Assembly (NCBI RefSeq): GCF_002901445.1
Contig: NZ_PPPD01000001.1
Location: 1,587,501 to 1,651,500, forward strand
Length of the DNA stretch: 64,000 nt
DNA from: Deinococcus koreensis
GTDB taxonomy: Bacteria > Deinococcota > Deinococci > Deinococcales > Deinococcaceae
Direction: 5' to 3'
In this document: positions 1 to 11,932 of the stretch, piece after piece
Layout: each line of letters opens with the position of its first letter
Numbering within the stretch: position 1 is the stretch's first letter
Notes under the pieces: generated by a model
Database searches by the model: none
Seen by the model: only the letters and a program-made list of their open reading frames with translations
Told to the model about the DNA's origin: nothing
Made by a program: the position numbers and the translations under genes

Positions 1-223
1 CCGACAGCCGCCGCGAATAGACGTCGGCCAGCACGCCGGTCGGGACTTCCAGCAGGAAGGCGCTCAGCTCCAGCGCGGCGCCGATCAGCAGGAGCTGCAG
101 GGGCCGCAGTCCGGCCTCCTGCACGAAATACAGGCCCTGCAGCGTGAACGCCAGGGCGAAGGTGAAGGCCAGCCCGGCCTCCATGGTCAGGAAGACCCGC
201 ACGGGGTCACTCTTTTTGGTCAC
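1..223 (-). CDS. MFS transporter, N-terminal part (runs off the window)
   Basis: The 74 visible codons encode the start of a membrane transporter. The N-terminus (VTKKSDPVRVFLTMEAG) leads into a first hydrophobic helix, then a second helix ending in VPTGVLADVYSRR. That matches motif A of the major facilitator superfamily (G-x-L-A-D-x-x-x-R-R) in the loop between helices 2 and 3. The start is GTG at 221-223, chosen because a GAGG ribosome-binding site lies five bases upstream. Substrate cannot be told from this fragment. It diverges from the diguanylate cyclase gene. Confidence 0.75.
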   Translation of the reverse strand, partial: MTKKSDPVRVFLTMEAGLAFTFALAFTLQGLYFVQEAGLRPLQLLLIGAALELSAFLLEVPTGVLADVYSRRLS

Positions 224-516
224 ATCTACCTCGGGAACAACAGTCGGGACGCGCCACCCAGGGGGCGCAGGGTTTCAGGGGGTGGTCAGGCGACTGTTGG
301 CATGGTGGATCACACCCCGAGGGTCTGGGGTAGGGGCAGCGTACTGAACGACCGGGGGGCTGCCATCGGCCGGATGGCGTACACGCGCACGCACCCGCCA
401 GCGCACAGGGGGACAGGGTGCAGGGGCCAGCGGACAGGCGGGACGGACTGTCAGGGATACGAACCCTGCCCTAGACTGGCCTACACTGAAGCCACCATCT
501 CTTCTCAGGAGGACGC
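224..516. promoter_or_regulatory. Divergent intergenic region with -10-like boxes
   Basis: This gap separates the leftward transporter from the rightward diguanylate cyclase. A TACACT box at 482-487 and a TAGACT at 472-477 could be -10 elements for the cyclase gene. A CAGGAGG ribosome-binding site at 506-512 precedes its TTG start. No convincing -35 box, ORF or RNA gene was seen in the rest. Confidence 0.4.
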
Positions 517-1629
517 TTGCCCGCACCCCTGCCCCCACCGCCCGCCCGCCGCTGGAACTGGCGCCTGCCGCCGCCCTCGGCCGAGCCGGAGCAGTGGAAC
601 GCCCTGGGCCGCCGCGCCTTCGTGTGGCTCTCGCCGCTGGGGGTGCTGGCCTGCGCGGCGGGCATCGGGGTGCAGTGGCCGGGTGTCAATCCGCTGGATC
701 TGTGGGGCCTGAGCGCGCTGGCCCTGACCATCGCGCTCAGCGCCTCCCTGCTGCAGCTGCGCCGGCTGCCGGCCCACCGGGCGCTGGGCGCGGTGTATAC
801 GGTGGCGGCCCTGTACTTCCTGGCGACCCTGGCCAACGAACTGCGAACCAACGTCGGCCCCGATCAGCGGCTCACGGAGGCCACCTACTGGTTTCCCGTG
901 ATGTTCGCCACCGCCTTCCTGGCCTGGGAGGTGCGGCAGGCCTTCAGCATTGTGGCGCTGACCTACGCGGTCATGCTGCTGATCACGGTGCTGGCCGTGC
1001 CGCAGCTGCAGGCGGCCGGCGACTGGAGCGTGCGGCTGTTTGCCATCCTGCTGCAGTTCCTGCTGGCGCAGGGGGTCACGGTGGCGCTGCTGGGCTCGCT
1101 GGCCTACGTCAAGCAGCGGCTGGCGCAGGTGCGGACGCTGGCCTACATGGACGTGCTGACCGGCCTGCCCAATCGCCGCTACGCGGAGGAACACTGGCCC
1201 GCCCTGCGCCGGGGCGTGCGGACGGTCGTCCTGTTCGATATCGACCATTTCAAGCAGGTCAACGACCAGCACGGCCACCACGTCGGCGATGAGGTGCTGC
1301 GCGGCGTGGCGGCCCTGGTGCGCGAACTGAGCGGGAACAACTACCTGCTGGCCCGCTGGGGCGGCGAGGAGTTCCTGCTGATCCTGCCCGGCCAGCCCCC
1401 GGAACGCGCCGCCGCCCTGGTGGAGTTCCTGCGCGCCTCGGTGGCCTCGCAGCGCTTCGGGCCGGTGGAGCGGGTCACGGCGTCGTTCGGCCTCACGCAC
1501 GGCGAACACACCCACTCCCTGCACGACTGCGTCCAGCGCGCCGACGCCGCCATGTACCGCGCCAAGCAGTCGGGCCGCAACCGCGTGATGCACGACGTCC
1601 AGGCCAGCTCCGGCAGCTTCGTGAACTGA
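517..1629 (+). CDS. Membrane-bound diguanylate cyclase (GGDEF domain)
   Basis: Predicted to make cyclic di-GMP from two GTP at the inner membrane. Residues about 35-195 form a block of roughly six hydrophobic helices acting as a membrane sensor module. A catalytic GGDEF domain follows: LTGLPNRR near 214-221, DIDHFKQVND at 241-250, and the active-site motif GGEEF at 282-286. The product-inhibition I-site (RxxD) is replaced by GNNY at 273-276, so feedback inhibition is probably absent. The start is a TTG at 517 with a CAGGAGG site just upstream; no ATG fits as well. A second, non-identical GGDEF protein lies at 59.5-60.6 kb. The signal sensed is unknown. Confidence 0.9.
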   Translation: MPAPLPPPPARRWNWRLPPPSAEPEQWNALGRRAFVWLSPLGVLACAAGIGVQWPGVNPLDLWGLSALALTIALSASLLQLRRLPAHRALGAVYTVAALYFLATLANELRTNVGPDQRLTEATYWFPVMFATAFLAWEVRQAFSIVALTYAVMLLITVLAVPQLQAAGDWSVRLFAILLQFLLAQGVTVALLGSLAYVKQRLAQVRTLAYMDVLTGLPNRRYAEEHWPALRRGVRTVVLFDIDHFKQVNDQHGHHVGDEVLRGVAALVRELSGNNYLLARWGGEEFLLILPGQPPERAAALVEFLRASVASQRFGPVERVTASFGLTHGEHTHSLHDCVQRADAAMYRAKQSGRNRVMHDVQASSGSFVN

Positions 1630-1644
1630 GCGCCGAGCCCAGGC

Positions 1645-2451
1645 TCAGGCCAGCGCCGCCAGCCCCAGCCCGATCAGCGTGACGGTCACGTGCCAGGACG
1701 CGTGCGCCACCATGGCGGTTTCCAGGGTGCGCCGCCAGTACAGCCAGCCGAAGAGGGTGCCGACCAGCGCGTTCAGGCCGACCGTGCGGAGGATCACCGC
1801 CGGGGTCAGCGCGACCAGGCTGCCCGCCGCGCCCAGGTGGCCCAGCCCGAACACCACGGCCGAGAGCAGGATCGCCCCGCACATCAGCCCCGGCCGTACC
1901 GCCCCCTGGCCGCGCTGGAAGAGCCGCCAGCCGGCCCACACCAGCAGCGTCATCACGCCCCAGCGCAACAGCAGTTCCTCGGTCACGCCTCCGTAGAGCA
2001 CGCCCACCAGGGTCTCCGGCAGGCCGCGCGGCTGGCTCAGGCTCAGGGCCGCGCCGGCCTCGCCCAGCAGGGGCCGGGTCAGGGCGTCCAGCGCGACCAG
2101 CGCGGCGCCACTGAACACGCCCGACAGCACGCCCAGGCCCAGGTCGCTGCGGCTCAATCGAGCCGTGCCCGCCAGCACCGAGCGCAGCCCCACCTTCGGC
2201 GCCAGCACCCCGCCCAGCACCACCGCGCCCACGGTGAGCAGGCCCGGCTGAATCAGCGCCAGCGCGGTCACGGCGTCCAGCGGGAGATTCGCCGGAATCC
2301 GCGCGGCCGTCTCCGGGCGCTCCAGCAGGCCGCGCACCAGCTCGCGCGCCGTGGGAAAGAGGGCCGCCACGCCGATCAGGCCGGGCACCGCGAGGCGCAG
2401 CAGGCCGATCCAGGGGCGGGGCGAGCGGGCAGGAGGGGCAGCAGTCGTCAT
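1645..2451 (-). CDS. CPBP-family intramembrane glutamic endopeptidase
   Basis: A 268-residue multi-pass membrane protein with the signatures of the CPBP (Abi/Rce1-like) protease family. These are EELLLR with the paired glutamates at 158-159 and arginine 163, FGLGH at 201-205, and histidines near 250-254 (HASWH). Members cleave within the membrane; in bacteria some protect against self-made bacteriocins or process signalling proteins. Its ATG overlaps the stop of the upstream HTH gene (ATGA), so the two are translationally coupled and the regulator probably controls it. The substrate is not predictable. Confidence 0.85.
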   Translation of the reverse strand: MTTAAPPARSPRPWIGLLRLAVPGLIGVAALFPTARELVRGLLERPETAARIPANLPLDAVTALALIQPGLLTVGAVVLGGVLAPKVGLRSVLAGTARLSRSDLGLGVLSGVFSGAALVALDALTRPLLGEAGAALSLSQPRGLPETLVGVLYGGVTEELLLRWGVMTLLVWAGWRLFQRGQGAVRPGLMCGAILLSAVVFGLGHLGAAGSLVALTPAVILRTVGLNALVGTLFGWLYWRRTLETAMVAHASWHVTVTLIGLGLAALA

Positions 2452-2948
2452 GGGTCTCCTCTCTCGCCGTCCAGCGGGCTGAGCACGGCGACGCCGACGA
2501 AACAGGGGTCGGCCCGGGGGGTCTGGCGGGCGGCGTAGCGGGCCACCACCGCCGCCAGTTCGGCGTGCAGGGCCAGCCGGTCGGCGTCCGCGAGGTGCAG
2601 GCGCTCCTGCAGGGGAGGCAGGCCCCCCGGCGGGGCGGGCGAGGGCGGCGGGGTCAGGCTGTCCGGGTCGGCCTCCGGGCGCAGGCGCAGGGTGGGCGAG
2701 ATGCCCACGTTCAGCGCCGTGGCGCGGTAGTGCTTGCCGGTGTCGTCGTGGCGCACGACCTCGATCAGCCCCAGCTCCAGCAGTTGGCGAAGGTGGTAGA
2801 GCGTCAGGTTGGGCTTCAGGCCCAGCGCGCGGCCCAGCTGGGTCAGGGTGCCCTCGCGCCCGACCAGCAGCCGGAACAGCAGCATGCGGGTGGGGTCGGC
2901 GAACTTTTTGAGTTCCTCCGGCGTGCTCAGGACGCGCTGCAGTTCCAT
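2448..2948 (-). CDS. ArsR-like winged-helix transcriptional regulator
   Basis: The first 85 residues match a winged helix of the ArsR type. They read ADPTRMLLFRLLV, then a recognition helix region around LTQLGRALGLKPNLTLYHLRQLLELGLIEV, then a wing with TGKHYRAT. The C-terminal half is proline-rich and then helical and carries no obvious metal-binding cysteines. The start was placed at ATG 2946-2948 because GGGAGG sits four bases before it; an in-frame TTG 12 bases upstream is an alternative. It overlaps the CPBP protease gene by four bases and likely regulates that pair. The ligand is unknown. Confidence 0.82.
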   Translation of the reverse strand: MELQRVLSTPEELKKFADPTRMLLFRLLVGREGTLTQLGRALGLKPNLTLYHLRQLLELGLIEVVRHDDTGKHYRATALNVGISPTLRLRPEADPDSLTPPPSPAPPGGLPPLQERLHLADADRLALHAELAAVVARYAARQTPRADPCFVGVAVLSPLDGERGDP

Positions 2949-3093
2949 CCGGCCTCCCAATGCGGCCGATCCCGCATGTTCAATTTTTTAGCACTGTTTC
3001 AATTTTATTGCAAGAGGGAGATGAGGTGATGTGTCCCGGCATGTTCAGGGTTCGGCTGTATTTCGTACCAACAAAAGCCGCTACACTATATCC

Positions 3094-3360
3094 ATGTCCT
3101 TCCAGTGGGATGACGCCAACGAAGGACATATCGCGCGGCACGGTGTCGAGCCCGCCGAGGCCGAAGACGCCCTGAGCGACCCGGACGCTGTCCCCGCCTT
3201 CGCGCGACCCGCCAACGATGGCGAATGGCGCGGCGCCCTGGTCGGGCAGACCGAAGACGGACGGTATCTGACCGTGATTTTCACCTACCGGGCAGACCTG
3301 ATCCGTGTGGTCACCGCCCGCGACGCCACCGACACCGAAAAACGCCGTTACCGGAGGTAA
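3094..3360 (+). CDS. brnT: BrnT-family ribonuclease toxin
   Basis: An 88-residue protein starting MSFQWDDANEGHIARHGVEP. It follows the BrnT pattern: an F-x-W-D-x-x-N start, a central RYLTVIFTYR strand, and a C-terminal ARDATDTEKRRY. BrnT toxins are RelE-fold ribonucleases that stop translation and are neutralised by BrnA. The start ATG lies six bases after TACACT (3082-3087), so the message is probably leaderless. The antitoxin gene follows four bases downstream, the usual toxin-first order of brnTA loci. Confidence 0.88.
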   Translation: MSFQWDDANEGHIARHGVEPAEAEDALSDPDAVPAFARPANDGEWRGALVGQTEDGRYLTVIFTYRADLIRVVTARDATDTEKRRYRR

Positions 3361-3364
3361 GCAC

Positions 3365-3700
3365 ATGACCACACTCATCCTCATCAACGATCCCAGCGAC
3401 ATTCCGACCTTCGCCAGCGAGGCTGAGGAAGCCGAGTTCTGGGCCACCCACGAACTGGGCGATGGGCTGTTCGATCTGGCCGCCCGGAACCCTGAGGCTG
3501 CCGACCTGCTGGCCCGCCTGCCCAAGCGTTCACGCCACGCTGGCCGACAATCCAAGTCCACCAGCCTGCGCCTGAGCGCCGATCTGGAGCGGCGGCTGCG
3601 GCACCTGGCCGAAGTGAAGGGCACCTCGTACCAGACCCTGCTGAAAGAATTCGTGCTGGAGCGGGTCTATGAGGAAGAGAAGCGGCTGAAGATCGTGTAG
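3365..3700 (+). CDS. brnA: BrnA-type antitoxin with CopG-like DNA-binding end
   Basis: The 111-residue product carries EEAEFWATHELGD in its N-terminal half, the toxin-contacting signature of BrnA/CopG antitoxins. Its C-terminal part (STSLRLSADLERRLRHLAEVKGTSYQTL) has the ribbon-helix-helix pattern that binds the promoter. A GGAGG site eight bases before the ATG supports this start. It sits four bases after brnT, so the two form one operon that should be repressed by the toxin-antitoxin complex. Confidence 0.87.
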   Translation: MTTLILINDPSDIPTFASEAEEAEFWATHELGDGLFDLAARNPEAADLLARLPKRSRHAGRQSKSTSLRLSADLERRLRHLAEVKGTSYQTLLKEFVLERVYEEEKRLKIV

Positions 3701-3819
3701 GGGGCGGAGACGTCACCCTGAGTGGAGCGCTTATTGACAAACCAAGACAGATCAGACGACAAAAGAGTAGAACTCCGCTCTATGCAGGAGGCTCGCAAAC
3801 GTGTGGCTATAGTTCCGCC

Positions 3820-4281
3820 ATGACCCTTCCCGCAGAGCTGAGCGATGACCTTCATGCAGAAGTGACTCGGCTGTGTGCCGAAGGGGACGACCTTGCCGAA
3901 GCGGAGCAGTTCGACGCCGCTCTTGCCACCTACCAGCAGGCGCTCGACCTCCTGCCGGAACCCGTTGACCATTGGGACGCGACCTTCTGGCTCTACACCG
4001 CGATAGGGGACGCCCACTTTCTGAGGGGTAGCTACGAGGATGCCTGGCAGAGCTTCAATCGGGCTCAGCTGATTGGCCCGCTGGACAACGCATTCATCCA
4101 CCTCCGCATAGGGCAATGCGCCTTCGAGTTGAGCGATATGCGCCGGGCAGGCAACGGGCTCATGGGTGCCTACGCCCTGGCCGGGCCGGAGATCTTTGAT
4201 GGAGAAGATCCCAAGTACCTGAGCTATCTCTCGACCATTGCCCTGGACATAGACACGTCTGCCCTTCCTCCCTCTGCATAG
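3820..4281 (+). CDS. Tetratricopeptide-repeat protein of unknown role
   Basis: A 153-residue soluble protein of helical repeats. Two or three TPR-like units are recognisable ([71 protein letters not shown]). There is no signal peptide and no catalytic motif, so a protein-protein adaptor is the only supported role. TATAGT at 3808-3813 lies six bases before the ATG, pointing to a leaderless transcript. Similar small TPR proteins occur beside contact-dependent or toxin systems, but nothing here proves that. Confidence 0.7.
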   Translation: MTLPAELSDDLHAEVTRLCAEGDDLAEAEQFDAALATYQQALDLLPEPVDHWDATFWLYTAIGDAHFLRGSYEDAWQSFNRAQLIGPLDNAFIHLRIGQCAFELSDMRRAGNGLMGAYALAGPEIFDGEDPKYLSYLSTIALDIDTSALPPSA

Positions 4282-4337
4282 TCATACATCCGGCCTCACG
4301 CCCCTCTCCCCTTTCCGTGACATACTTCCTCTCTGGA

Positions 4338-7532
<3,195 letters not shown>

Positions 7533-7537
7533 CCAAA

Positions 7538-10180
7538 TCACCGTTTGTATCTGTTGAACCTTAGCTCTATCGCCTTTAATCCGCCTTCAAGTTGAGCAAT
7601 TCTATCGTTTATTATTATGTTTTCCAAGCCTCCCTGAGCTTCAATGTAGCAACAGCGGTTTACCTCATCTCGTGACACCTTAATAACTTGGTCAGCGTCG
7701 GCAAGAACAGGAATGTTTGGATTATGAGTCACTATAACATATTGCTGACTTAACTTGCTAGATCTAATAGTTCCAATGATATTTTCAATAATATAATCAT
7801 GGTCTAAGTCGTCCTCAGGCTGATCAAGAACAATAGGCAAGCCTGAGTTGATAGTTAAGAGCGGGAACACTGCACTCACCCTTTCGCCAATCGAAAGCTC
7901 ATCGACATTATACTTCCTACCCATTTTTTCCAAGCCATATTTTGGGGCAAATACTGCCGTATGTCGGATCGCTTTCATACCAGAGGTACTTTTGAAAATT
8001 GGTATTAATACTAGCGAGTTCGCTTCAGAAATGCCAAGCTTTTTTACCCCCTCTATGTCATTTGCTAAAGCCAGTGCCACCATCTTTGAACTCGAAATTG
8101 TTTGAATTTTTCCAATTGTTCCTGTTTTATCTGACAAGCCTTTTGATTTCAGCAAATCGTCAAGAAACTCTTTGTACCTTTCTAGCGAATCAGCATAGTC
8201 GATGTATATATTCGCAGGTGTTTTAAGATTAATATTTTGTATATTTTCTTCGCGCCTTGTCCTGATTTCAGAACGCTTTACGTCTAAATCTTTTGACTTA
8301 TCAATAATTTCTTGCTCAGTTTTAGATATCTTTAATATCTCTAACTTTTCCCTATCTATCTCCCTGGCTAACCTATCCCTTTCCTCTCTTAGTCTATTCA
8401 GACGCGGTAAGAGCATGTCAAGAGAGTCCTGGCCAGACTCGCGGACGATCTTCTCGTACGCCTGTTTCTCGGTTTCCAGTTTCGCTTGCCAATCTTTTCT
8501 ATCTGCGGATTCAGAAAATTTCGGTATTGCGGAAAACGACATCAATTCAATGATCTCGGAAGACCAGCGACCAATAAATGAAAAAAACCTCTCAAACTCG
8601 TCAGATACAAACTCGTTTTGATTTGTGAATGAATTTCTTAGTTCGATCAAATCATTACTAATTGTTTTTCCGTTCTCACGCAAAATGTCTACTTTGTCAG
8701 CGACCAATCTTATGTATTTATTGGTTTCTATCTCCGCTTTATGCATCTTGCTATATTTTGAACCGTCAACTTCCTTTAGTAAACTCTCGTATCTATCAAC
8801 TTCGGCAATGACTTCAGAATAACGTGCAGACTTTATTTCAAGCTTTTCCGAGATTTTTAAAAGGCTTTCCCTATTATTAATTAATCCATCTATCTCATCG
8901 GAAATAGATTCTTCCTCTCTTTTAGTGCGAATGACCATTTCGGAATAGTCATCACATATATCCCCGATTTGCTCAGATTGCGTAGTCAATTTCTCAATTT
9001 CTCTTTGAGAGTATATTATAAACGACACATTTGGCTTTTCGCAGTGAGAAAAATCCCCCGCTTCTAAAATAAACCACCTTTCGCTGGCAGACGCTTCATA
9101 CTCGCGCCCCTTTTTCTGAATCGATAATGGCCTTATGCAGCTATAAATTCTACCATCAACTTCCATAAAGACTGAGATCGAATCGCCTTCTCTATATGTA
9201 TTTGCTAACCTAGAAAGAATACCGCCGTCTCTGCTCAACAATTCCGCAGATGACGGCAGATCATTTAAGGTATAACGCAGAGTGTCAATAAGTATAGACT
9301 TTCCCGCCCCTCTTCCGCCAATAATTACGTTTAGACTGCTATTAAATCTAAATACAGTGTCTTTATAAATTCCGTGCTCACTATTTATTCGCATACCAAG
9401 AATCTTTATTTTACTTGAGAAGTTAGGCAACCTGAATTTTGGCTCGAATATAATCTGTTTCAAACTTGCAAAGGAAGCGCCATCAAGTCTCAGCCGGAAA
9501 TTACTTCGCAATAAATCTGATTCCTGATGAGCGTCCGAACTCTGAACAAATGGTTTATTGATAATATCAGGCTTCTTACTCGAAATAGCTAGTACATTTC
9601 TCGCAAGATCTGCTTTATTTACTTCAAATACATCCACAATTGCATAGATATCCTCAAAATCTTTGCCTGATATTGTAAATAATCCTTTGGTCGAGTTGCA
9701 GTGAGCGGCTATAATAATCCCGCCCATTTTTGAAACTGCACTTCTTACTTCATCTATCCCGGCGATGCAATTAGCCTTCTCATTACCTCGGTCGCTTACA
9801 TCTATTCTAATCTGGCTCAGAAAGTAATCTATATCGGCCGAACCCTTCTCTTCAGGGAAGACGCAGGTAAGGTGGACACCTCTAATTTCTATTTCGACTC
9901 CCGGTAATATAAGAGGCAAGGGCCTATCTCGGAATTCTATACGCTTTTTCATGTGCTTTTTCGCTTCGTTAAGTCGATCAATATATGACCCCGAGAAGTG
10001 ATCAGTAATAGCAACGATTTCCAGACCGGCATCCCAAAAAGCTCGCAACAATTTAGGGGGATCATCCTCAGGCCACTTAGAGTCTTTAGATGCTGGAGTG
10101 TGTACGTGTAGGTCGACTCTAAATTCACGAAGGCCGTCTTTTGTTGACTGCATTTGGCTATACTGTTCGAGTAGATTCAT
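7538..10180 (-). CDS. PHP domain-SMC-like ATPase (TrlF/Ppl-type defence candidate)
   Basis: An 880-residue fusion. Residues 20-250 form a PHP phosphoesterase with its metal-binding motifs DLHVHT (23-28), ITDH (58-61), PGVEI (93-97), AAHC (158-161) and SSDAH (214-218). An SMC/RecF-like ATPase follows: Walker A GGRGAGKS (288-295), a long coiled-coil region of about 400 residues, an ABC-type signature LSIGE (762-766), Walker B IVLDQPEDD (about 783-791) and the H-loop VTHN. This architecture matches the TrlF family and resembles the reported antiphage protein Ppl. The gene is conspicuously AT-rich against its GC-rich neighbours and begins only five bases from the carB stop, pointing to horizontal transfer. 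No partner gene of similar composition is attached. Confidence 0.88.
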   Translation of the reverse strand: MNLLEQYSQMQSTKDGLREFRVDLHVHTPASKDSKWPEDDPPKLLRAFWDAGLEIVAITDHFSGSYIDRLNEAKKHMKKRIEFRDRPLPLILPGVEIEIRGVHLTCVFPEEKGSADIDYFLSQIRIDVSDRGNEKANCIAGIDEVRSAVSKMGGIIIAAHCNSTKGLFTISGKDFEDIYAIVDVFEVNKADLARNVLAISSKKPDIINKPFVQSSDAHQESDLLRSNFRLRLDGASFASLKQIIFEPKFRLPNFSSKIKILGMRINSEHGIYKDTVFRFNSSLNVIIGGRGAGKSILIDTLRYTLNDLPSSAELLSRDGGILSRLANTYREGDSISVFMEVDGRIYSCIRPLSIQKKGREYEASASERWFILEAGDFSHCEKPNVSFIIYSQREIEKLTTQSEQIGDICDDYSEMVIRTKREEESISDEIDGLINNRESLLKISEKLEIKSARYSEVIAEVDRYESLLKEVDGSKYSKMHKAEIETNKYIRLVADKVDILRENGKTISNDLIELRNSFTNQNEFVSDEFERFFSFIGRWSSEIIELMSFSAIPKFSESADRKDWQAKLETEKQAYEKIVRESGQDSLDMLLPRLNRLREERDRLAREIDREKLEILKISKTEQEIIDKSKDLDVKRSEIRTRREENIQNINLKTPANIYIDYADSLERYKEFLDDLLKSKGLSDKTGTIGKIQTISSSKMVALALANDIEGVKKLGISEANSLVLIPIFKSTSGMKAIRHTAVFAPKYGLEKMGRKYNVDELSIGERVSAVFPLLTINSGLPIVLDQPEDDLDHDYIIENIIGTIRSSKLSQQYVIVTHNPNIPVLADADQVIKVSRDEVNRCCYIEAQGGLENIIINDRIAQLEGGLKAIELRFNRYKR

Positions 10181-10402
10181 AGCGGGTTGGGATTAGACTA
10201 GCTCAGATTTTCACCTTGCGCGACACATTTTGACTATTATTTTCGCAAACACAGAAAGAGTGAAGACTTTGACCACTGGCGGACTGCTCCTCGCTCCCGC
10301 TTCGGCTTTCGCCCGTAGTGGGGGCGGGCGGGGAGTTGGGGGAGCATCGCTGCTTCTCCCAGCGCCTTTACCGTATTGCGTTCTTTGCCCCTACACTCTG
10401 GT
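10181..10402. other. Intergenic region at the upstream edge of the AT-rich island
   Basis: Bases 10181 to about 10275 are AT-rich like the ATPase gene, and composition returns to GC-rich by about 10290; this marks the island border. The GC-rich half holds inverted C/G tracts around 10310-10345 that could fold as a hairpin. TACACT at 10392-10397 is the likely -10 box of the next gene. No repeat or tRNA marking an attachment site was recognised. Confidence 0.4.
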
Positions 10403-10669
10403 ATGAGCGACGCGAAGCCCTATCTTCTGCCGCTGGGGCCGGATGGATCGGTTGCATTGCCAGCCGATGTGCTCACGGAATTTGACGTGGCCGAGGGCGA
10501 CACACTGACCCTGCTGAAACGGCCAGATGGATATTGGCTTATCAAAGCCGTTCCAGACGAGGCAGACGTTACTGAGCAGCAACTAAAAATCCTCAACGTG
10601 TTCGGCACCGTAGACCCGCAGGACATGCTGACTGACGAAGAGATGCGAGCACAGCGCAAACGCTCCTAA
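10403..10669 (+). CDS. AbrB/MazE-like small DNA-binding protein
   Basis: An 88-residue protein. Its N-terminal half (LLPLGPDGSVALPADVLTEFDVAEGDTLTLLKRPDGYWLIKA) has the swapped-hairpin pattern of AbrB/SpoVT/MazE DNA-binding domains, and the tail is acidic. Such proteins are antitoxins or transition-state regulators. The ATG lies five bases after TACACT, so translation is probably leaderless. No toxin follows on the same strand; its 3-prime end faces the PIN-toxin operon three bases away. Confidence 0.72.
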   Translation: MSDAKPYLLPLGPDGSVALPADVLTEFDVAEGDTLTLLKRPDGYWLIKAVPDEADVTEQQLKILNVFGTVDPQDMLTDEEMRAQRKRS

Positions 10670-10672
10670 CCC

Positions 10673-10846
10673 TTACCAGTCTTTGCCGTCGCTGGACTCC
10701 AGGCCGTCCATGTCGTTCCAGTCGTCGAATTCCCTGTGTTCGCCGGAGCGGGCGTAAGCAGCGTATTCCTCTGCCAATGCCTGCTCCTCTGGGGTTAGCT
10801 CGGCAGGGCTGTTCTCTGCACGTTCCGGCTCCACCGGATCGGTCAT
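10673..10846 (-). CDS. Small acidic protein, possible antitoxin partner of the PIN toxin
   Basis: A 57-residue, strongly acidic protein (MTDPVEPERAENSPAEL...). Its ATG overlaps the stop of the PIN-domain gene as ATGA, so the two are translationally coupled. Size, charge and position fit an antitoxin or toxin-binding peptide, but no known antitoxin fold is recognisable. An in-frame GTG three codons upstream is a less likely start. Confidence 0.55.
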   Translation of the reverse strand: MTDPVEPERAENSPAELTPEEQALAEEYAAYARSGEHREFDDWNDMDGLESSDGKDW

Positions 10847-11268
10847 GGCGTCCACACCTGCCCTGGCATCACGGCCTCGGCCACGCTCCGCAGGGTCAAG
10901 TCGAAGGTCATGAACTGAATGCCCAGCGGCGCTATCGCCTGGGCGGCGGCCAGATGCACGGCGTCATACGCACGCAGCGGGTGGGCCTGGGCCAGTCGGG
11001 CGGCGTCTTGCAGGAGTTGGTCGTCAGTAGCGATATGGCGAATGGTCAGCCAGTCGCTCTCGATGTCCCGCACGGCGGTCTGGTAGGCGCGGCCACTGAT
11101 GGCCCTGCGCCGTTTTCGCCCGGCCAGCGCGGAGTGCAGTTCCACATAGGTGATGGCATGGGTAATGTCGCCACTGGCAGCGGCCTGTGCGGCACGAACC
11201 TTCTCGTGGCCCGGTTCCAGGGTGTACAGCCGGGCAAGAGCTGAGGTGTCCAGATACAGCAGCGTCAT
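10843..11268 (-). CDS. PIN-domain ribonuclease (VapC-like toxin)
   Basis: A 141-residue PIN domain with the expected acidic metal-binding residues: D7 (LYLDTSAL), E43 (TYVELHSAL), D102 (AYDAVHLA) and D123 (FMTFD). VapC-type PIN proteins cut tRNA or rRNA and inhibit growth until bound by an antitoxin. The ATG at 11266-11268 is the first that gives a PIN domain of normal length. It is coupled by ATGA to the small acidic gene downstream and lies 124 bases after an XRE-type gene on the same strand, either of which could be its antitoxin. Confidence 0.85.
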   Translation of the reverse strand: MTLLYLDTSALARLYTLEPGHEKVRAAQAAASGDITHAITYVELHSALAGRKRRRAISGRAYQTAVRDIESDWLTIRHIATDDQLLQDAARLAQAHPLRAYDAVHLAAAQAIAPLGIQFMTFDLTLRSVAEAVMPGQVWTP

Positions 11269-11392
11269 ATGAAACTCAGCCGAGCCCAGGACGAGGCTGA
11301 GCGGAGCGAGCATGAGACAGATGCCGGACTGGAGCGGTGGAAAGGCATGCCGATCTGTCCACGGCATGTCCCGCACTCGCGTAGGTTCGGTA

Positions 11393-11773
11393 TCAACTCT
11401 CTGGCCCACGGTGCTCGCGCAGAAGCTCCTCGATGGGTGGCCCGCTGACCTCAGCCAGCACGGCGGAACCGGCGGCCCTCAGGCCCCAGGGTTCGCCACC
11501 CAGCAGGCGCAGGGCACGCTCTCGGGCGGCCTGCTCGGCTTCGTCGGGCACGTCGATGACCTGCAGGATGTCGCCCACGTCGGCATTCACGCCCAGGCGG
11601 CGCAGACCGCTGACCAAATCGACCAGGGTGCTGACCTCGATCCGCTCCACGCGGGCATTGTAGATGGCGTTCACGGTGGCGGGGCGCATGTTGGCCGCCT
11701 GCGCCAGTTGCTTCTGGCTGAGGTTGTGCTGCCGCAGCAGTGCGGCAAGGTCGAAGCGCATCTGGGCTGTCAC
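11393..11773 (-). CDS. XRE-family helix-turn-helix regulator
   Basis: A 126-residue protein. Its first 60 residues are a Cro/CI-type HTH (FDLAALLRQHNLSQKQLAQAANMRPATVNAIYNARVERIEVSTLVDLVSGL), and an acidic helical tail follows. It starts with GTG at 11771-11773 behind a GGAGG site. A TATACT -10-like box on the minus strand (11809-11814) would give a leader of about 30 bases. It may repress its own operon and the PIN gene behind it. Confidence 0.8.
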   Translation of the reverse strand: MTAQMRFDLAALLRQHNLSQKQLAQAANMRPATVNAIYNARVERIEVSTLVDLVSGLRRLGVNADVGDILQVIDVPDEAEQAARERALRLLGGEPWGLRAAGSAVLAEVSGPPIEELLREHRGPES

Positions 11774-11932
11774 TCTTTACCTCCAGGCGAAAGACTCTTC
11801 CTCTCAGGAGTATAGAGCGGATCGGGGGGGCACCCCCTGTTGCCACGCCTCCCCCTGCCCCGACCTCCGCCCCCCCTGGGTGTCCGACCTTGGGCCATGG
11901 CGCACGGCGGTGCAAAGGCGTGCAATAGGGCC

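Noticed and set aside
3734..3762. TTGACA at 3734 as a promoter of the TPR gene
   Set aside because: No -10 match lies 16-18 bases downstream; the TATAGT box at 3808 fits the start better.
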